From Elusimicrobiota bacterium (GTDB taxonomy: Bacteria > Elusimicrobiota > UBA8919), in NCBI GenBank assembly GCA_016928195.1, contig JAFGLF010000076.1, positions 1-64,000 on the forward strand: DNA of 64,000 nt, read 5' to 3'. The notes beneath the pieces were generated by a model. It searched no databases and had not been told where the DNA came from. It saw nothing but the letters and a program-made list of their open reading frames with translations. The position numbers and the translations under genes were made by a program. Shown in pieces: positions 1 to 8,421 of the stretch. Every line of letters begins with the position of its first letter. The stretch's first letter is position 1.

Positions 1-119
1 ATCCCTACGTAATACATAATGTACCCCCCTCTCTCTATTTTACTTTTTTTTCCTTGGGTACACTATGCCTTCATTATAACTCCTTTTGTAAATATTTTAG
101 GGCTTCACAAAAATCATTT

Positions 120-200
120 CGCCCTTGATTACATTGATTAAAAGTCAGATTACACAGATTAAAGCTCGACAGAAACATCTGTGTAATCAACAGCCCTGAA
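120..200. repeat. Family A intergenic repeat (GATTACACAGATT ... ATCTGTGTAATC)
   Basis: CTTGATTACATTGATTAAAAGTCAGATTACACAGATTAAAG...AACATCTGTGTAATCAAC. Confidence 0.7.
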
Positions 201-226
201 CGTATTTTGTAAAGGGCTGTAAATAT

Positions 227-868
227 TTAATCTAAACATTCTAAAAGAAGTTTTTTTAGTCTGTCCAAAGAAATATTATATGGTTCTATTGGGATTGCCA
301 TCCAATCTGAAAACTCAAGAATTTTTTCCGGGGAACTTTGTGAATATTCGTCAAAAACTGGTATAGAATCCAAAAATACTGCTTTTTCATTTTGCGGGAA
401 TGTTTCATTTGACTTAGCGTGGTCCCATGTTTTAAAAATATGCTTCCAATACTTTAACCACCCCGGTGAAAGCCAATAGACTTTTTTCCCTTCGCTTATT
501 TTTTCTCTATCTTTAATATCAGTAATCATATCAATACAATTCTTTGCTTTTATTCTTGAAATTTGTTCCCCTTGTTTTTGAATTATTTTATCTATATCTT
601 TAAAAGGGTCTACCGAATCAATATAACATCTGCTTCCATACGCCACAATAACTTTTTTAGAATATTTCTTGGCGGTTTCCAGTTGTTTTACAAGCTGCTT
701 TTCAAGTTCTTCCGGATCCTCATGTAGCCCGGGTTTAGTATATAAAATCTTATCCGCATTTAAAAATCCCGTTTCGCTTAAATAATTCAATTCCGGAGAC
801 AATGTCCCGCAGGAAACAATAGTATAACCTTTAAATGACGTGTTATCATTTATATGCATATATATCAA
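227..868 (-). CDS. DUF1638 domain-containing protein
   Basis: ORF 213 aa with VSCGTLSPELNYL, PGLHEDPEELEKQL and VAYGSRCYIDS, resembling the DUF1638 family. Confidence 0.7.
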   Translation of the reverse strand: MIYMHINDNTSFKGYTIVSCGTLSPELNYLSETGFLNADKILYTKPGLHEDPEELEKQLVKQLETAKKYSKKVIVAYGSRCYIDSVDPFKDIDKIIQKQGEQISRIKAKNCIDMITDIKDREKISEGKKVYWLSPGWLKYWKHIFKTWDHAKSNETFPQNEKAVFLDSIPVFDEYSQSSPEKILEFSDWMAIPIEPYNISLDRLKKLLLECLD

Positions 869-1224
869 ACTTTTTTTAACATTTCAAGCTGAGTTAAAGT
901 TTTCTCTGCAATAATTTTCTCCTTATTAAAATGTTTCTTCATTCTTTCCAAGCATTTCCATTTTTCATTATCATTGCCAAGATATTTTGCACATGCTTTC
1001 ATAAACTCCTTTGTAGTTTCTACATTTATCTTTACCTGTTCCGGTATTTTTTCACCGTCGTGTCTTACCGCCTCCAATTTGCAAACGTCATGGCAGGTGC
1101 CGCAACGAATACATTTATCCATATTTATCTTTGCTTTATCATTTTCCATTAATATTGCCCCTACCGGACATTTTTCCAAACAAACTTCACACCCAATACA
1201 TTTATCCTCATCAATCCAAGGCAT
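865..1224 (-). CDS. 4Fe-4S ferredoxin-type protein
   Basis: Two clusters CIGCEVCLEKCP and CIRCGTCHDVC; stop/start overlap with the next gene. Confidence 0.85.
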   Translation of the reverse strand: MPWIDEDKCIGCEVCLEKCPVGAILMENDKAKINMDKCIRCGTCHDVCKLEAVRHDGEKIPEQVKINVETTKEFMKACAKYLGNDNEKWKCLERMKKHFNKEKIIAEKTLTQLEMLKKV

Positions 1225-1268
1225 TTTAACACTCCCTAAAATTTAAAAAATATGTACAGATATCACCA

Positions 1269-1586
1269 TCACATGCCATATCCCTGGACAAAATTTTTTC
1301 CACGGCTCCAGCCGCGACCATTACCGAACCAACCTCTTCTTCCAAAACCCCGACCGCGTCCAAACCCAAACCAGCCGCGACCAAGTCTTATTCCAAACCG
1401 TGGTTCCCAATAAGAAACGGTTGACCTATAAGGATGCATCCTTGTTACAGATGTTCTATATCGCCCAGTACGACCATAAGAAATCCTACCCCCTGCTGAA
1501 CCTGAAAGAGGCACCACACAATAACCCATTCCCCAACCTGTCATCGGTCCTTCTCCCCTTGGTCCTGTTCCATCTCCAAACGGCAT
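1269..1586 (-). CDS. DUF5320-like Gly/Arg-rich protein
   Basis: MPFGDGTGPRGEGPMTGWGMGYC N-terminus followed by Gly/Arg/Phe-rich tail; start trimmed to internal Met. Confidence 0.7.
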   Translation of the reverse strand: MPFGDGTGPRGEGPMTGWGMGYCVVPLSGSAGGRISYGRTGRYRTSVTRMHPYRSTVSYWEPRFGIRLGRGWFGFGRGRGFGRRGWFGNGRGWSRGKNFVQGYGM

Positions 1587-1600
1587 ATTAACCTCCCCCA

Positions 1601-2449
1601 TTATTTAAATACTATATCACCAAGCTTTACTCTTAGATGTCCGGCAACAAGTGCACACTTCACTTTTAAAAGAAAAAAGATATTCTTTCCGGTTTCGGTA
1701 TCCAGTGTTTCATAATTACCCTGACCTTTGGAAATTATTAACTGTGCCTTATCATATATATTCTTAAATTCTTTTGAACATAAACTTAGTATGGTTCCAG
1801 GCGCACTGGAACCTGTAGTTATGACCTCTGCAACATCCTTCATTTTAACTTCATTTGCATCATCCAGTGTGGCATCATTGATAATAGGCCCGCTTTTAAC
1901 GGCATAATAAATTTTTAATTTGTATCTCTTTAAAATTTCTTCTATTAAAATCTTATCAAAAACAATCTCGCCTGAATTGTCGCCAAGATAAAGTAAAACT
2001 TTTGTTTTTTTCAACTTTTCTTTAAAAAAACTATAACGACAAACAGCAAATTTTTGAGAAAGTGTCTTTTTTAGAGTATTTTTAAGATTAAACCGGTTAC
2101 CGACTCCGAAATCTATGATGTTTCCGGCAATGGCTAATCTTACTGCTGTTAGTAAAGGTTCGTTAGAATTTCTGATTATGTTCTTCAGTTTAGGATACAT
2201 GTTTAAAGCTATCCGGTTATATTTCTTTTTTATACTATAATACGGGTCTGAATAACCGGTAATCTTTCTGACCATATCATAAACATAACAAGCAATATGC
2301 GGAGGGGTAAGCTGGCTGTCCGATTTAATAAGATATTCCATAACCCTGCCTAAAACCTTCTTTTGTTTTTCTTTGTCAGCCGTAGACAATCTTGTTGCTT
2401 CAAGGCTCTGTCTTAAAATGCAAGGGAAACAATCTAAATATGTTTTCAT
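1601..2449 (-). CDS. DUF89 / damage-control phosphatase-like protein
   Basis: [19 protein letters not shown]-terminus, [19 protein letters not shown] and [12 protein letters not shown] motifs of DUF89 proteins. Confidence 0.75.
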   Translation of the reverse strand: MKTYLDCFPCILRQSLEATRLSTADKEKQKKVLGRVMEYLIKSDSQLTPPHIACYVYDMVRKITGYSDPYYSIKKKYNRIALNMYPKLKNIIRNSNEPLLTAVRLAIAGNIIDFGVGNRFNLKNTLKKTLSQKFAVCRYSFFKEKLKKTKVLLYLGDNSGEIVFDKILIEEILKRYKLKIYYAVKSGPIINDATLDDANEVKMKDVAEVITTGSSAPGTILSLCSKEFKNIYDKAQLIISKGQGNYETLDTETGKNIFFLLKVKCALVAGHLRVKLGDIVFK

Positions 2450-3258
2450 AGTTTATCGCAGATATTTTTTATGGCTGCCGCTGATTTCGATTGCGGATAT
2501 TTTTCAATAAACGGGGTGCCTTCATCCGAAGAACTTACTATATTTAACTCAAAAGGGATTTTACCTAGAAACGGAACACCTAATTCAGCCGATGCCTTTT
2601 CACCGCCGCCGATTTTAAAAAGTTCTATTTCTTTATTACAATGCGGACATGTAAACCCGCTCATATTTTCTAAAATTCCTAAAATAGGTATTGATAACTG
2701 TTTTAAAAAACTGACACATTTCCTTGAATCAAGCAGGGCAACATCCTGCGGTGTTGTAACAACAATTGCGCCTTTGATATCCTTTATCATCTGACATATT
2801 GATAAGGGTTCATCCCCTGTGCCTGGCGGTAAATCAACAACCAAAAAGTCCAGTTGACCCCAGTTTACTTCCGCTAAAAATTGTTTCAAAACACCCATCT
2901 TTAAAGGACCGCGCCAGATTACAGGAGAATCCGGCGTTTCCAGAAGAGATGCTATTGAAACGGCAAAAAGATTATTATTAACTTTATACGGGGATAACCC
3001 GGAAGAATCAAAGGACAACTTTTTACCTTCAAACCCGAGCATTTTTGCCACTGACGGACCATGAATATCCGCATCCAGAAGTCCGACTTTTTTTCCTTTC
3101 ATGGACAGACAAACAGCAATATTAACCGCTACGGCACTTTTACCGACACCGCCTTTATTCGATAAAACCAAGATTTTAGACTTTATACGGGACATATTTT
3201 TCTCTAATAAAATCTCCAATCTTTTTAATTCATTCTCTTTTTCATTAGAATTAGACAT
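2446..3258 (-). CDS. Mrp/NBP35-family P-loop ATPase (Fe-S carrier)
   Basis: [15 protein letters not shown] deviant Walker [32 protein letters not shown]. Confidence 0.9.
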   Translation of the reverse strand: MSNSNEKENELKRLEILLEKNMSRIKSKILVLSNKGGVGKSAVAVNIAVCLSMKGKKVGLLDADIHGPSVAKMLGFEGKKLSFDSSGLSPYKVNNNLFAVSIASLLETPDSPVIWRGPLKMGVLKQFLAEVNWGQLDFLVVDLPPGTGDEPLSICQMIKDIKGAIVVTTPQDVALLDSRKCVSFLKQLSIPILGILENMSGFTCPHCNKEIELFKIGGGEKASAELGVPFLGKIPFELNIVSSSDEGTPFIEKYPQSKSAAAIKNICDKL

Positions 3259-3467
3259 TATTTCTCCTCCGTTAAGGGATTACCCGCCTGGCCAGTCCGC
3301 CGGCCGGCGGAGGCCGGCGTGCACCTTCTGCTAATATCAAAACTGTTTATCTCTGCTTTCTTTTCATCAATAACCTTTTGGTTATAAACCGTTGAATCTT
3401 TTGCATTACAGCCGATTAATAGTAATAATAAACTAACTGATAATATCAGATTTCTTTCTATTTTCAT
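3258..3467 (-). CDS. small putative lipoprotein with palindromic repeat in its 3' end
   Basis: LLLLLIGC lipobox; C-terminal [14 protein letters not shown] encoded by GC-rich palindrome. Confidence 0.5.
   Translation of the reverse strand: MKIERNLILSVSLLLLLIGCNAKDSTVYNQKVIDEKKAEINSFDISRRCTPASAGRRTGQAGNPLTEEK
3296..3311. repeat. 16-bp perfect palindrome TCCGCCGGCCGGCGGA inside a small ORF
   Basis: Read directly; within the 3' end of the lipoprotein ORF 3258-3467. Confidence 0.85.
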
Positions 3468-3516
3468 TCCAGTCCCTGAATTTTTTATTTTCTAGTAGTA
3501 GGTTAGAATAAATTAC

Positions 3517-4158
3517 TTATTTTTCGGATACTAAAACCCAGTGGTATTTCTCTTTATATCTTTTAGTTCTATACCCCAATTTATTAAGATACGAATATGA
3601 ATAATCTTCTTTAATTCCAAGATTTTCATGAATCCTTCCTTCATCTTTATGGATTTTATTTACTATCTCTATCCCTTTTTTATTGAAATCTGCCAAAATA
3701 AACCTGCCTTTTTTAGATAAAACTCTGTCCGCTTCGGAAAGAACCTTGTCAACTTTTTTTATGTGATGGAATAAATTAACACAAATAGCACTTTTGAAGC
3801 TTTCCTTTTTAAAATCCATCGCCTCGGCATTCATTACGTAAAATTTGACATTAGGAAGTAAATTTTCATAGGCAAGATTGGCTGCCGCTATTTTAAGTGA
3901 TTCAATATCTCTATCTATCGCTGTTATTTTATATCCCGTCTTTGTTAAAGCTATTGCCGTATCCCCATAGCCTGTCCCGATTTCTAAAATACTATCGGAC
4001 AATATTCCTGCCTTCTGTAAAATAAACTTTCTGCTTTCTGCAAAATCAAAGCTCTTTGTCCTGTAAAGAGCACGTCTTTCGCTGAACTGTTTATGATTTT
4101 CTTCTTTTTCTTTTTCTGATACTTTTGGGACATATAACATTCTTAATCGCCCCCGCAA
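3517..4158 (-). CDS. class I SAM-dependent methyltransferase
   Basis: ILEIGTGYGDTAIALTKTGYKITAID motif I and ADRVLSKKGRFILADF. Confidence 0.85.
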   Translation of the reverse strand: MRGRLRMLYVPKVSEKEKEENHKQFSERRALYRTKSFDFAESRKFILQKAGILSDSILEIGTGYGDTAIALTKTGYKITAIDRDIESLKIAAANLAYENLLPNVKFYVMNAEAMDFKKESFKSAICVNLFHHIKKVDKVLSEADRVLSKKGRFILADFNKKGIEIVNKIHKDEGRIHENLGIKEDYSYSYLNKLGYRTKRYKEKYHWVLVSEK

Positions 4159-4868
4159 TAATTCGAAATATTACGAAGTCCTGCTAATGACTTAAACCCC
4201 GCCTGTCGTTCCTTTAATGATAGGCTCCTTGGTTTGCTCCATCTTGAATAATTTTTTGGGTTCTGATAGTTAAACATCAAATCCAATCTCCCTATCGATT
4301 TGAGACGTTTATATATTAACTCCCATCCGCAGTCCTGTTCCTTGTCGACTTCACATTTACCGTTTTTTGCTCCGCCGCACGGACCATTCAAGAGTCCTTT
4401 AGAACAAAGTGTTACCGGGCAAAGCCCTCCTGTTGTTTCAACAATACATTCCCCGCATAAAGAACAGTATTCTGTTATAAAATCGTCGGTAACAGTTTCT
4501 CCCCCAAAAATTGTATCACAGCCGGAGTGAACCAGTCCTCCGCCGGTTGCATCCATCACAGTGTGAATCCCCTGCCCGCAGGCAAGAATCAAAAATGAAT
4601 CTGCCTCTTCTGTTTCCTTTTTGTGTTTAACGTTTAACAAATCCTTTGCAAGAGAAAGTTTGCAAAGGGACTTCCCGGAATCAGTAGCCCCGTAGCCTGT
4701 TACTTTAACACCTTTACTCTCAAGACATTTTTTCATTTCTTTACATTGTTCATTCCCGCCTGATTTACATTTTTCGGCACAGTTGTCGCATCCTACAATA
4801 AAAACTTTTTCTCCTTCTTTTATATTATCTAGAATTTCTTCCAGCGGCTTCTGGATTGTTGCATGCAT
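4143..4868 (-). CDS. MetV-like protein (methylene-tetrahydrofolate reductase C-terminal/zinc-binding domain)
   Basis: CPVTLCSKGLLNGPCGGAKNGKCEVDKEQDCGWELIYKRLK signature and Cys-rich N-terminus. Confidence 0.8.
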   Translation of the reverse strand: MHATIQKPLEEILDNIKEGEKVFIVGCDNCAEKCKSGGNEQCKEMKKCLESKGVKVTGYGATDSGKSLCKLSLAKDLLNVKHKKETEEADSFLILACGQGIHTVMDATGGGLVHSGCDTIFGGETVTDDFITEYCSLCGECIVETTGGLCPVTLCSKGLLNGPCGGAKNGKCEVDKEQDCGWELIYKRLKSIGRLDLMFNYQNPKNYSRWSKPRSLSLKERQAGFKSLAGLRNISNYCGGD

Positions 4869-4916
4869 GATTCCTCCCGCAAATCTATAGTAATTCTTTA
4901 TATACTACTCCGCTGC

Positions 4917-5411
4917 TTAACTGCGTTTCCGCCCGCCGCCTGCGCCGCCACCACGCCCCCCGCCTGACCGGCCTTGGCGGGCAGGCATGCCGCCGCCTCG
5001 GCCCCCGCCGGATTTCCCCATACGGGAAGGAATATCATTACCGGATGCGGTTCCATAATGGCCAGGTACTGTTGATCCTTTTGTTTCTTCCAAACTGCCT
5101 TTTTTAAAAAGCTCTATGGCTTCTTTTATAGTACCTGATATACCGGTTATAACTTTTATCCCCGACATACTTAAAGTTGAAAAAGCATTTGGGCCAACAT
5201 TACCTGTTAAAACCGTTTTTACTCCTTTGTTGGCTATAATCTGCGCTGACTGGATACCGGCACCGCCCATAGCATTAATATTAGAATTTTCAATTACTTC
5301 AAATTCCTCGGTTGCCGGATCAACAATAATAAAATACTGACACCTGCCAAATCTTGGGTCAACCTGTGAATCCAGAGTATTACCCTGAGAAGTTATACAA
5401 ATTTTTGACAT
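4917..5411 (-). CDS. NifB/NifX-like dinitrogenase iron-molybdenum cofactor biosynthesis domain protein with Gly/Arg-rich tail
   Basis: MSKICITSQGNTLDSQVDPRFGRCQYFIIVD...GGAGIQSAQIIANKGVKTVLTGNVGPNA. Confidence 0.85.
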   Translation of the reverse strand: MSKICITSQGNTLDSQVDPRFGRCQYFIIVDPATEEFEVIENSNINAMGGAGIQSAQIIANKGVKTVLTGNVGPNAFSTLSMSGIKVITGISGTIKEAIELFKKGSLEETKGSTVPGHYGTASGNDIPSRMGKSGGGRGGGMPARQGRSGGGRGGGAGGGRKRS

Positions 5412-5812
5412 TATTCGTCACCTCCGTGTTCGCATTCTGTTTTATCAATTCCATAACCCTTTCCTGCACCGGGATTGCAAAGGGATTCCCCGCCCTTAAG
5501 AGTCCCCTTTAAAATCTGCTTTAATATATCATCAATTTTTCCTGAAACACCCATTATTGTTTTTATACCTGCATCATCAAAAAGTCCGACTGCACGCTGC
5601 CCCATTCCGCCTGCTATTATACATTCGACACCTTGTTTCTTGAGAAACTCCGGTAAAAAACCCGGGTGATGACCGGGATTTTCAATTACATCTTTGTTTT
5701 TTACCTCTTTTCCTTCTATCTCAGCAATAGTAAAAGAAGGACAGCGGCCAAAATGTTCAGACACAAAATCACCATCTGTGGATATTGCCACTTTCATAAA
5801 ATATTCCTCCAA
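5411..5812 (-). CDS. NifB/NifX-like dinitrogenase iron-molybdenum cofactor biosynthesis domain protein
   Basis: MKVAISTDGDFVSEHFGRCPSFTIAEI...IIAGGMGQRAVGLFDDAGI; likely start at the MKVAIS Met (about 5797). Confidence 0.85.
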   Translation of the reverse strand: MEEYFMKVAISTDGDFVSEHFGRCPSFTIAEIEGKEVKNKDVIENPGHHPGFLPEFLKKQGVECIIAGGMGQRAVGLFDDAGIKTIMGVSGKIDDILKQILKGTLKGGESLCNPGAGKGYGIDKTECEHGGDE

Positions 5813-5815
5813 ATT

Positions 5816-5869
5816 TAGTAGTGCGGCCTTACCTGTCTGCCGTCTTTGTGGCAGAAGGCCGCACTACTA
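5816..5869. repeat. Inverted repeat TAGTAGTGCGGCCTT ... AAGGCCGCACTACTA (perfect 15-bp arms) with nested TCTGCC/GGCAGA
   Basis: Arms read directly at 5816-5830 and 5855-5869. Confidence 0.85.
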
Positions 5870-5880
5870 GTTTTTGTTTA

Positions 5881-5955
5881 TCCCCACACCAATGGTCAGA
5901 ATATTGGTGTGGGGGTTTACCCTCCGCTATTAATCTATTGGTGTGGGGGTTTATT
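5881..5955. repeat. CACACCAATA/TATTGGTGTGGGGGTTTA dispersed intergenic repeat, copy 1
   Basis: CCCCACACCAAT...ATTGGTGTGGGGGTTTACCCTCCGCTATTAATCTATTGGTGTGGGGGTTTA; related words at 51200-51330. Confidence 0.75.
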
Positions 5956-6355
5956 TCTTTTCCGCAGCAATAGTTTTCTCCAGTACACTGATACGTTCAT
6001 TTATAGCAGCAACCTCTTCCTGCATTGCCTTTGCCTGCTCTTTGAGCATATCTGCTTCCTGTTGAGGAGTTATATCCGGAGTATAAGGATCTGCATATGG
6101 CACCCCATAGTAACCTGAATCATAAGGATATGCCCACCGTCCTCCGCGACCCCAGCCAAATCCTCTGCCACGGCCCCAGCCAAATCCTCTGCCCATACCG
6201 CGGCCCCTGCCCATACCGCGGCCAAACCCGAACCCTCTTCCTCGTCCGGGAATAGGGTTCATATAGCCCGGCACGTGATATCCGGCACAATACCCTGCTG
6301 CTCTTCCTGTCATTGGACCAGCACCCGCCGGTCCTGTCCCGTCTCCACCTGGCAT
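5951..6355 (-). CDS. DUF5320 domain protein (Gly/Arg-rich, coiled-coil C-terminus)
   Basis: [27 protein letters not shown]-terminus; GGAGGTGG Shine-Dalgarno just upstream of the trimmed start. Confidence 0.8.
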   Translation of the reverse strand: MPGGDGTGPAGAGPMTGRAAGYCAGYHVPGYMNPIPGRGRGFGFGRGMGRGRGMGRGFGWGRGRGFGWGRGGRWAYPYDSGYYGVPYADPYTPDITPQQEADMLKEQAKAMQEEVAAINERISVLEKTIAAEKK

Positions 6356-6389
6356 AAAAACCACCTCCTGTACATTTCATTCTATTTTG

Positions 6390-6412
6390 TTAATGAAAAC
6401 CATTTTCATTAA
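6390..6412. promoter_or_regulatory. Fur-box-like palindrome TTAATGAAAACCATTTTCATTAA
   Basis: Perfect arms around a central base; upstream of the DUF5320 gene, next to fur. Confidence 0.65.
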
Positions 6413-6433
6413 TGGAGAAAAAATATATGTTCT

Positions 6434-6889
6434 TTACCTTTTGCCCTTACATTTATTACATAATCCATGAAATTGTATTATATGTCCTTTGATATCAAAA
6501 TTATATTTTTTGGAAAGTCCTTTTTCGGTAAGCTGCAATAATTCAATCTCATCATCAATAAAATCCGTATAATCAATAACCCTCCCGCACCCGTTACAGA
6601 CCAGATGATGATGATGTCTTTTGCCCTTGGAATCCTCCATTAGTTCAAATCTTGCCCGCCCGTCGCCAAAATCAAACTTATAGACAAATCCCATCTGAAC
6701 CAGTATATCAAGGGTTCTGTATACTGTTGTAAGCCCTATTGCCGGATATTTTTTATGTACCGTAAAATAGATATCTTCAGCACTTAAATGTTTGTCACTT
6801 GAACCTAAAACATCCAGAATTGCTTCTCTGGCAACAGTTACCCTGTACCCATGTCCCCTGAACCTTCCGCACCACCAGTTGTTTCTCAT
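6434..6889 (-). CDS. Fur family transcriptional regulator
   Basis: HLSAEDIYFTVHKKYPAIGLTTVYRTLDILVQMGFVYKFDFGDGRARFE, HHHHLVCNGCGRVIDY. Confidence 0.92.
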   Translation of the reverse strand: MRNNWWCGRFRGHGYRVTVAREAILDVLGSSDKHLSAEDIYFTVHKKYPAIGLTTVYRTLDILVQMGFVYKFDFGDGRARFELMEDSKGKRHHHHLVCNGCGRVIDYTDFIDDEIELLQLTEKGLSKKYNFDIKGHIIQFHGLCNKCKGKR

Positions 6890-6901
6890 AACCTTATACC
6901 T

Positions 6902-6931
6902 TTAATGAAAATGATTTTCATTATCATTATA
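6902..6931. promoter_or_regulatory. Fur-box-like palindrome upstream of fur (TAATGAAAATGATTTTCATTATCATTAT)
   Basis: TAATGAAAA-TGA-TTTTCATTA shares both 9-bp arms with the 6390 site; overlapping second palindrome. Confidence 0.7.
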
Positions 6932-7011
6932 ACATGAAATATAAAATTTGTCAAGTACTTTTTTTAATTTTCTAATTTTTTATATTTAAGGTAAGCCCCA
7001 GCTGTTTGGAA

Positions 7012-7650
7012 TTAGTTTGTGGTTTTATCCGGAGATTTCACAAATAATAATGGGAATACAATATCGCTTATACAACAGGGAAGCCATACTGCAACAAAAA
7101 GAAAGAAAAATACAACAATATAAGAAACCCAGCTTAGTTCTTCGCCTCTTGCCATAATAATATGAAAAAGCGATGCCCATGTACTCAATAAAACATGCCC
7201 GGAATGAGGGATCTTGGTTGAAGGTTTAAAATAAGCTATTGCAACTCCTATAACTGCAAGCGGATTAATCAGCCACCATTCCTCGATAAAACCGATATGG
7301 ATTTCTCTTTTCGGCATATTAAGCAAAAATTCACCAAAATACGGAATTAATGAATCGCTTATTGTGGCTATACCGACAGATCCTGCATAACCAATAAGAA
7401 GTAATATCCACAGATTGCACTTCCCTCTTAGACACTTGCCGGTTATGCATTTGCATTCATGAAGTCCATACATGGAAGCTGTAACAAGCGCACTTAAAAC
7501 AACATGAATAGGATGAAGGACATAAAAAATATTATAGGAAACTTTGTGGGGTAGTTTCTGAAAAAAAATCATAATGATTATGCCGGTAATAGCACCGAAA
7601 ATAGTAAAAGGAGCATGATGCTTTAATTCTTTGGAAATATGGCTGAACAT
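7012..7650 (-). CDS. multi-pass membrane protein of unknown function
   Basis: Several hydrophobic segments; Cys-rich loop HECKCITGKCLRGKC. Confidence 0.6.
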   Translation of the reverse strand: MFSHISKELKHHAPFTIFGAITGIIIMIFFQKLPHKVSYNIFYVLHPIHVVLSALVTASMYGLHECKCITGKCLRGKCNLWILLLIGYAGSVGIATISDSLIPYFGEFLLNMPKREIHIGFIEEWWLINPLAVIGVAIAYFKPSTKIPHSGHVLLSTWASLFHIIMARGEELSWVSYIVVFFFLFVAVWLPCCISDIVFPLLFVKSPDKTTN

Positions 7651-7662
7651 ATCTGCGTTGTT

Positions 7663-8082
7663 TTACTCTCCTATAATTTTTACTACAAGACTTCTTTCCC
7701 GGGAACGATTATCCATTTCCACAAAAACAACCTGCTGCCATACACCTAAAACCATATCTCCGTTGTCAACAGGCACGGAAAGGGACGGGCCCAAAAGTGA
7801 CGCCCTGAGGTGAGAAGTTGCATTACCGTCGGAGTGTGTTTTGTTATGATTATATTCACAGTCTTCCCTGACAATTTCTTTAAGGAGGGCCTGAAAATCA
7901 CTGACCACGCCGGGTTCATATTCTATAGTTGTAATGGCTCCGGTTGCACCCGGAACAAATACATTTATAAGGCCATTTTTAATTCTTGATTTTGCAAGTA
8001 TACTTTTAAGCTTATCGGTGATGTTAATAATTTCACAGTTCCCGCGGGTTTTAAAAGAAATTTTATTGCTGTAAACACTCAT
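7663..8082 (-). CDS. YjbQ/UPF0047 family protein
   Basis: INITDKLKSIL...GLINVFVPGATGAITTIEYEPGV...HSDGNATSHLRASLLGPSLSVPVDNGDMVLGVWQQVVFVEMDNRSRERSLVVKIIG; start trimmed. Confidence 0.88.
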   Translation of the reverse strand: MSVYSNKISFKTRGNCEIINITDKLKSILAKSRIKNGLINVFVPGATGAITTIEYEPGVVSDFQALLKEIVREDCEYNHNKTHSDGNATSHLRASLLGPSLSVPVDNGDMVLGVWQQVVFVEMDNRSRERSLVVKIIGE

Positions 8083-8104
8083 AAGATTCAAATAATGACT
8101 ATTT

Positions 8105-8419
8105 TTATTCCTCTGCCTTTTTATGTCCGGCTGTGGGTTCCCATCGCACCCCAACTTTCTGCCACGCATCTAGTTTCCATTTTACACCGCGTAAATTCGG
8201 AAGCCCTTTTAACATCATATCAAGTGTTTTAAGAAAACTGATAATAGCTGCCCGGTCCATATCTGTAGCAAGCTTACCGGTAAATACAAGTTCCCCCTTA
8301 ATTTCGACATATCCTTTGGAGGTGGTAATCCTTAACTTCTGTGTATCTACCCATCTTTTAACAAGTTCTGTTTTTACAGCATTGTTCAACTGCCAGTCCA
8401 TCTTACGGGTATATTCCAC
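8105..8419 (-). CDS. conserved hypothetical protein (104 aa)
   Basis: ORF packed between serS and yjbQ, same strand. Confidence 0.5.
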   Translation of the reverse strand: MEYTRKMDWQLNNAVKTELVKRWVDTQKLRITTSKGYVEIKGELVFTGKLATDMDRAAIISFLKTLDMMLKGLPNLRGVKWKLDAWQKVGVRWEPTAGHKKAEE

Positions 8420-8421
8420 TT

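Noticed and set aside
931-1246. Plus-strand ORFs of 73 and 90 aa
   Set aside because: Antisense to the ferredoxin gene with no recognisable domain.
4959-4981. Palindrome-like CCCGCC...GGCGGG in the Gly/Arg tail of the 4917 gene
   Set aside because: Arms are only 6 bp in a GC-rich Gly/Arg coding stretch, so chance similarity is likely; not counted with the palindrome family.
6120-6380. 86-aa minus-strand ORF overlapping the DUF5320 gene
   Set aside because: Alternate frame of the Gly/Arg-rich DUF5320 gene, which has the recognised N-terminus and a good ribosome-binding site.
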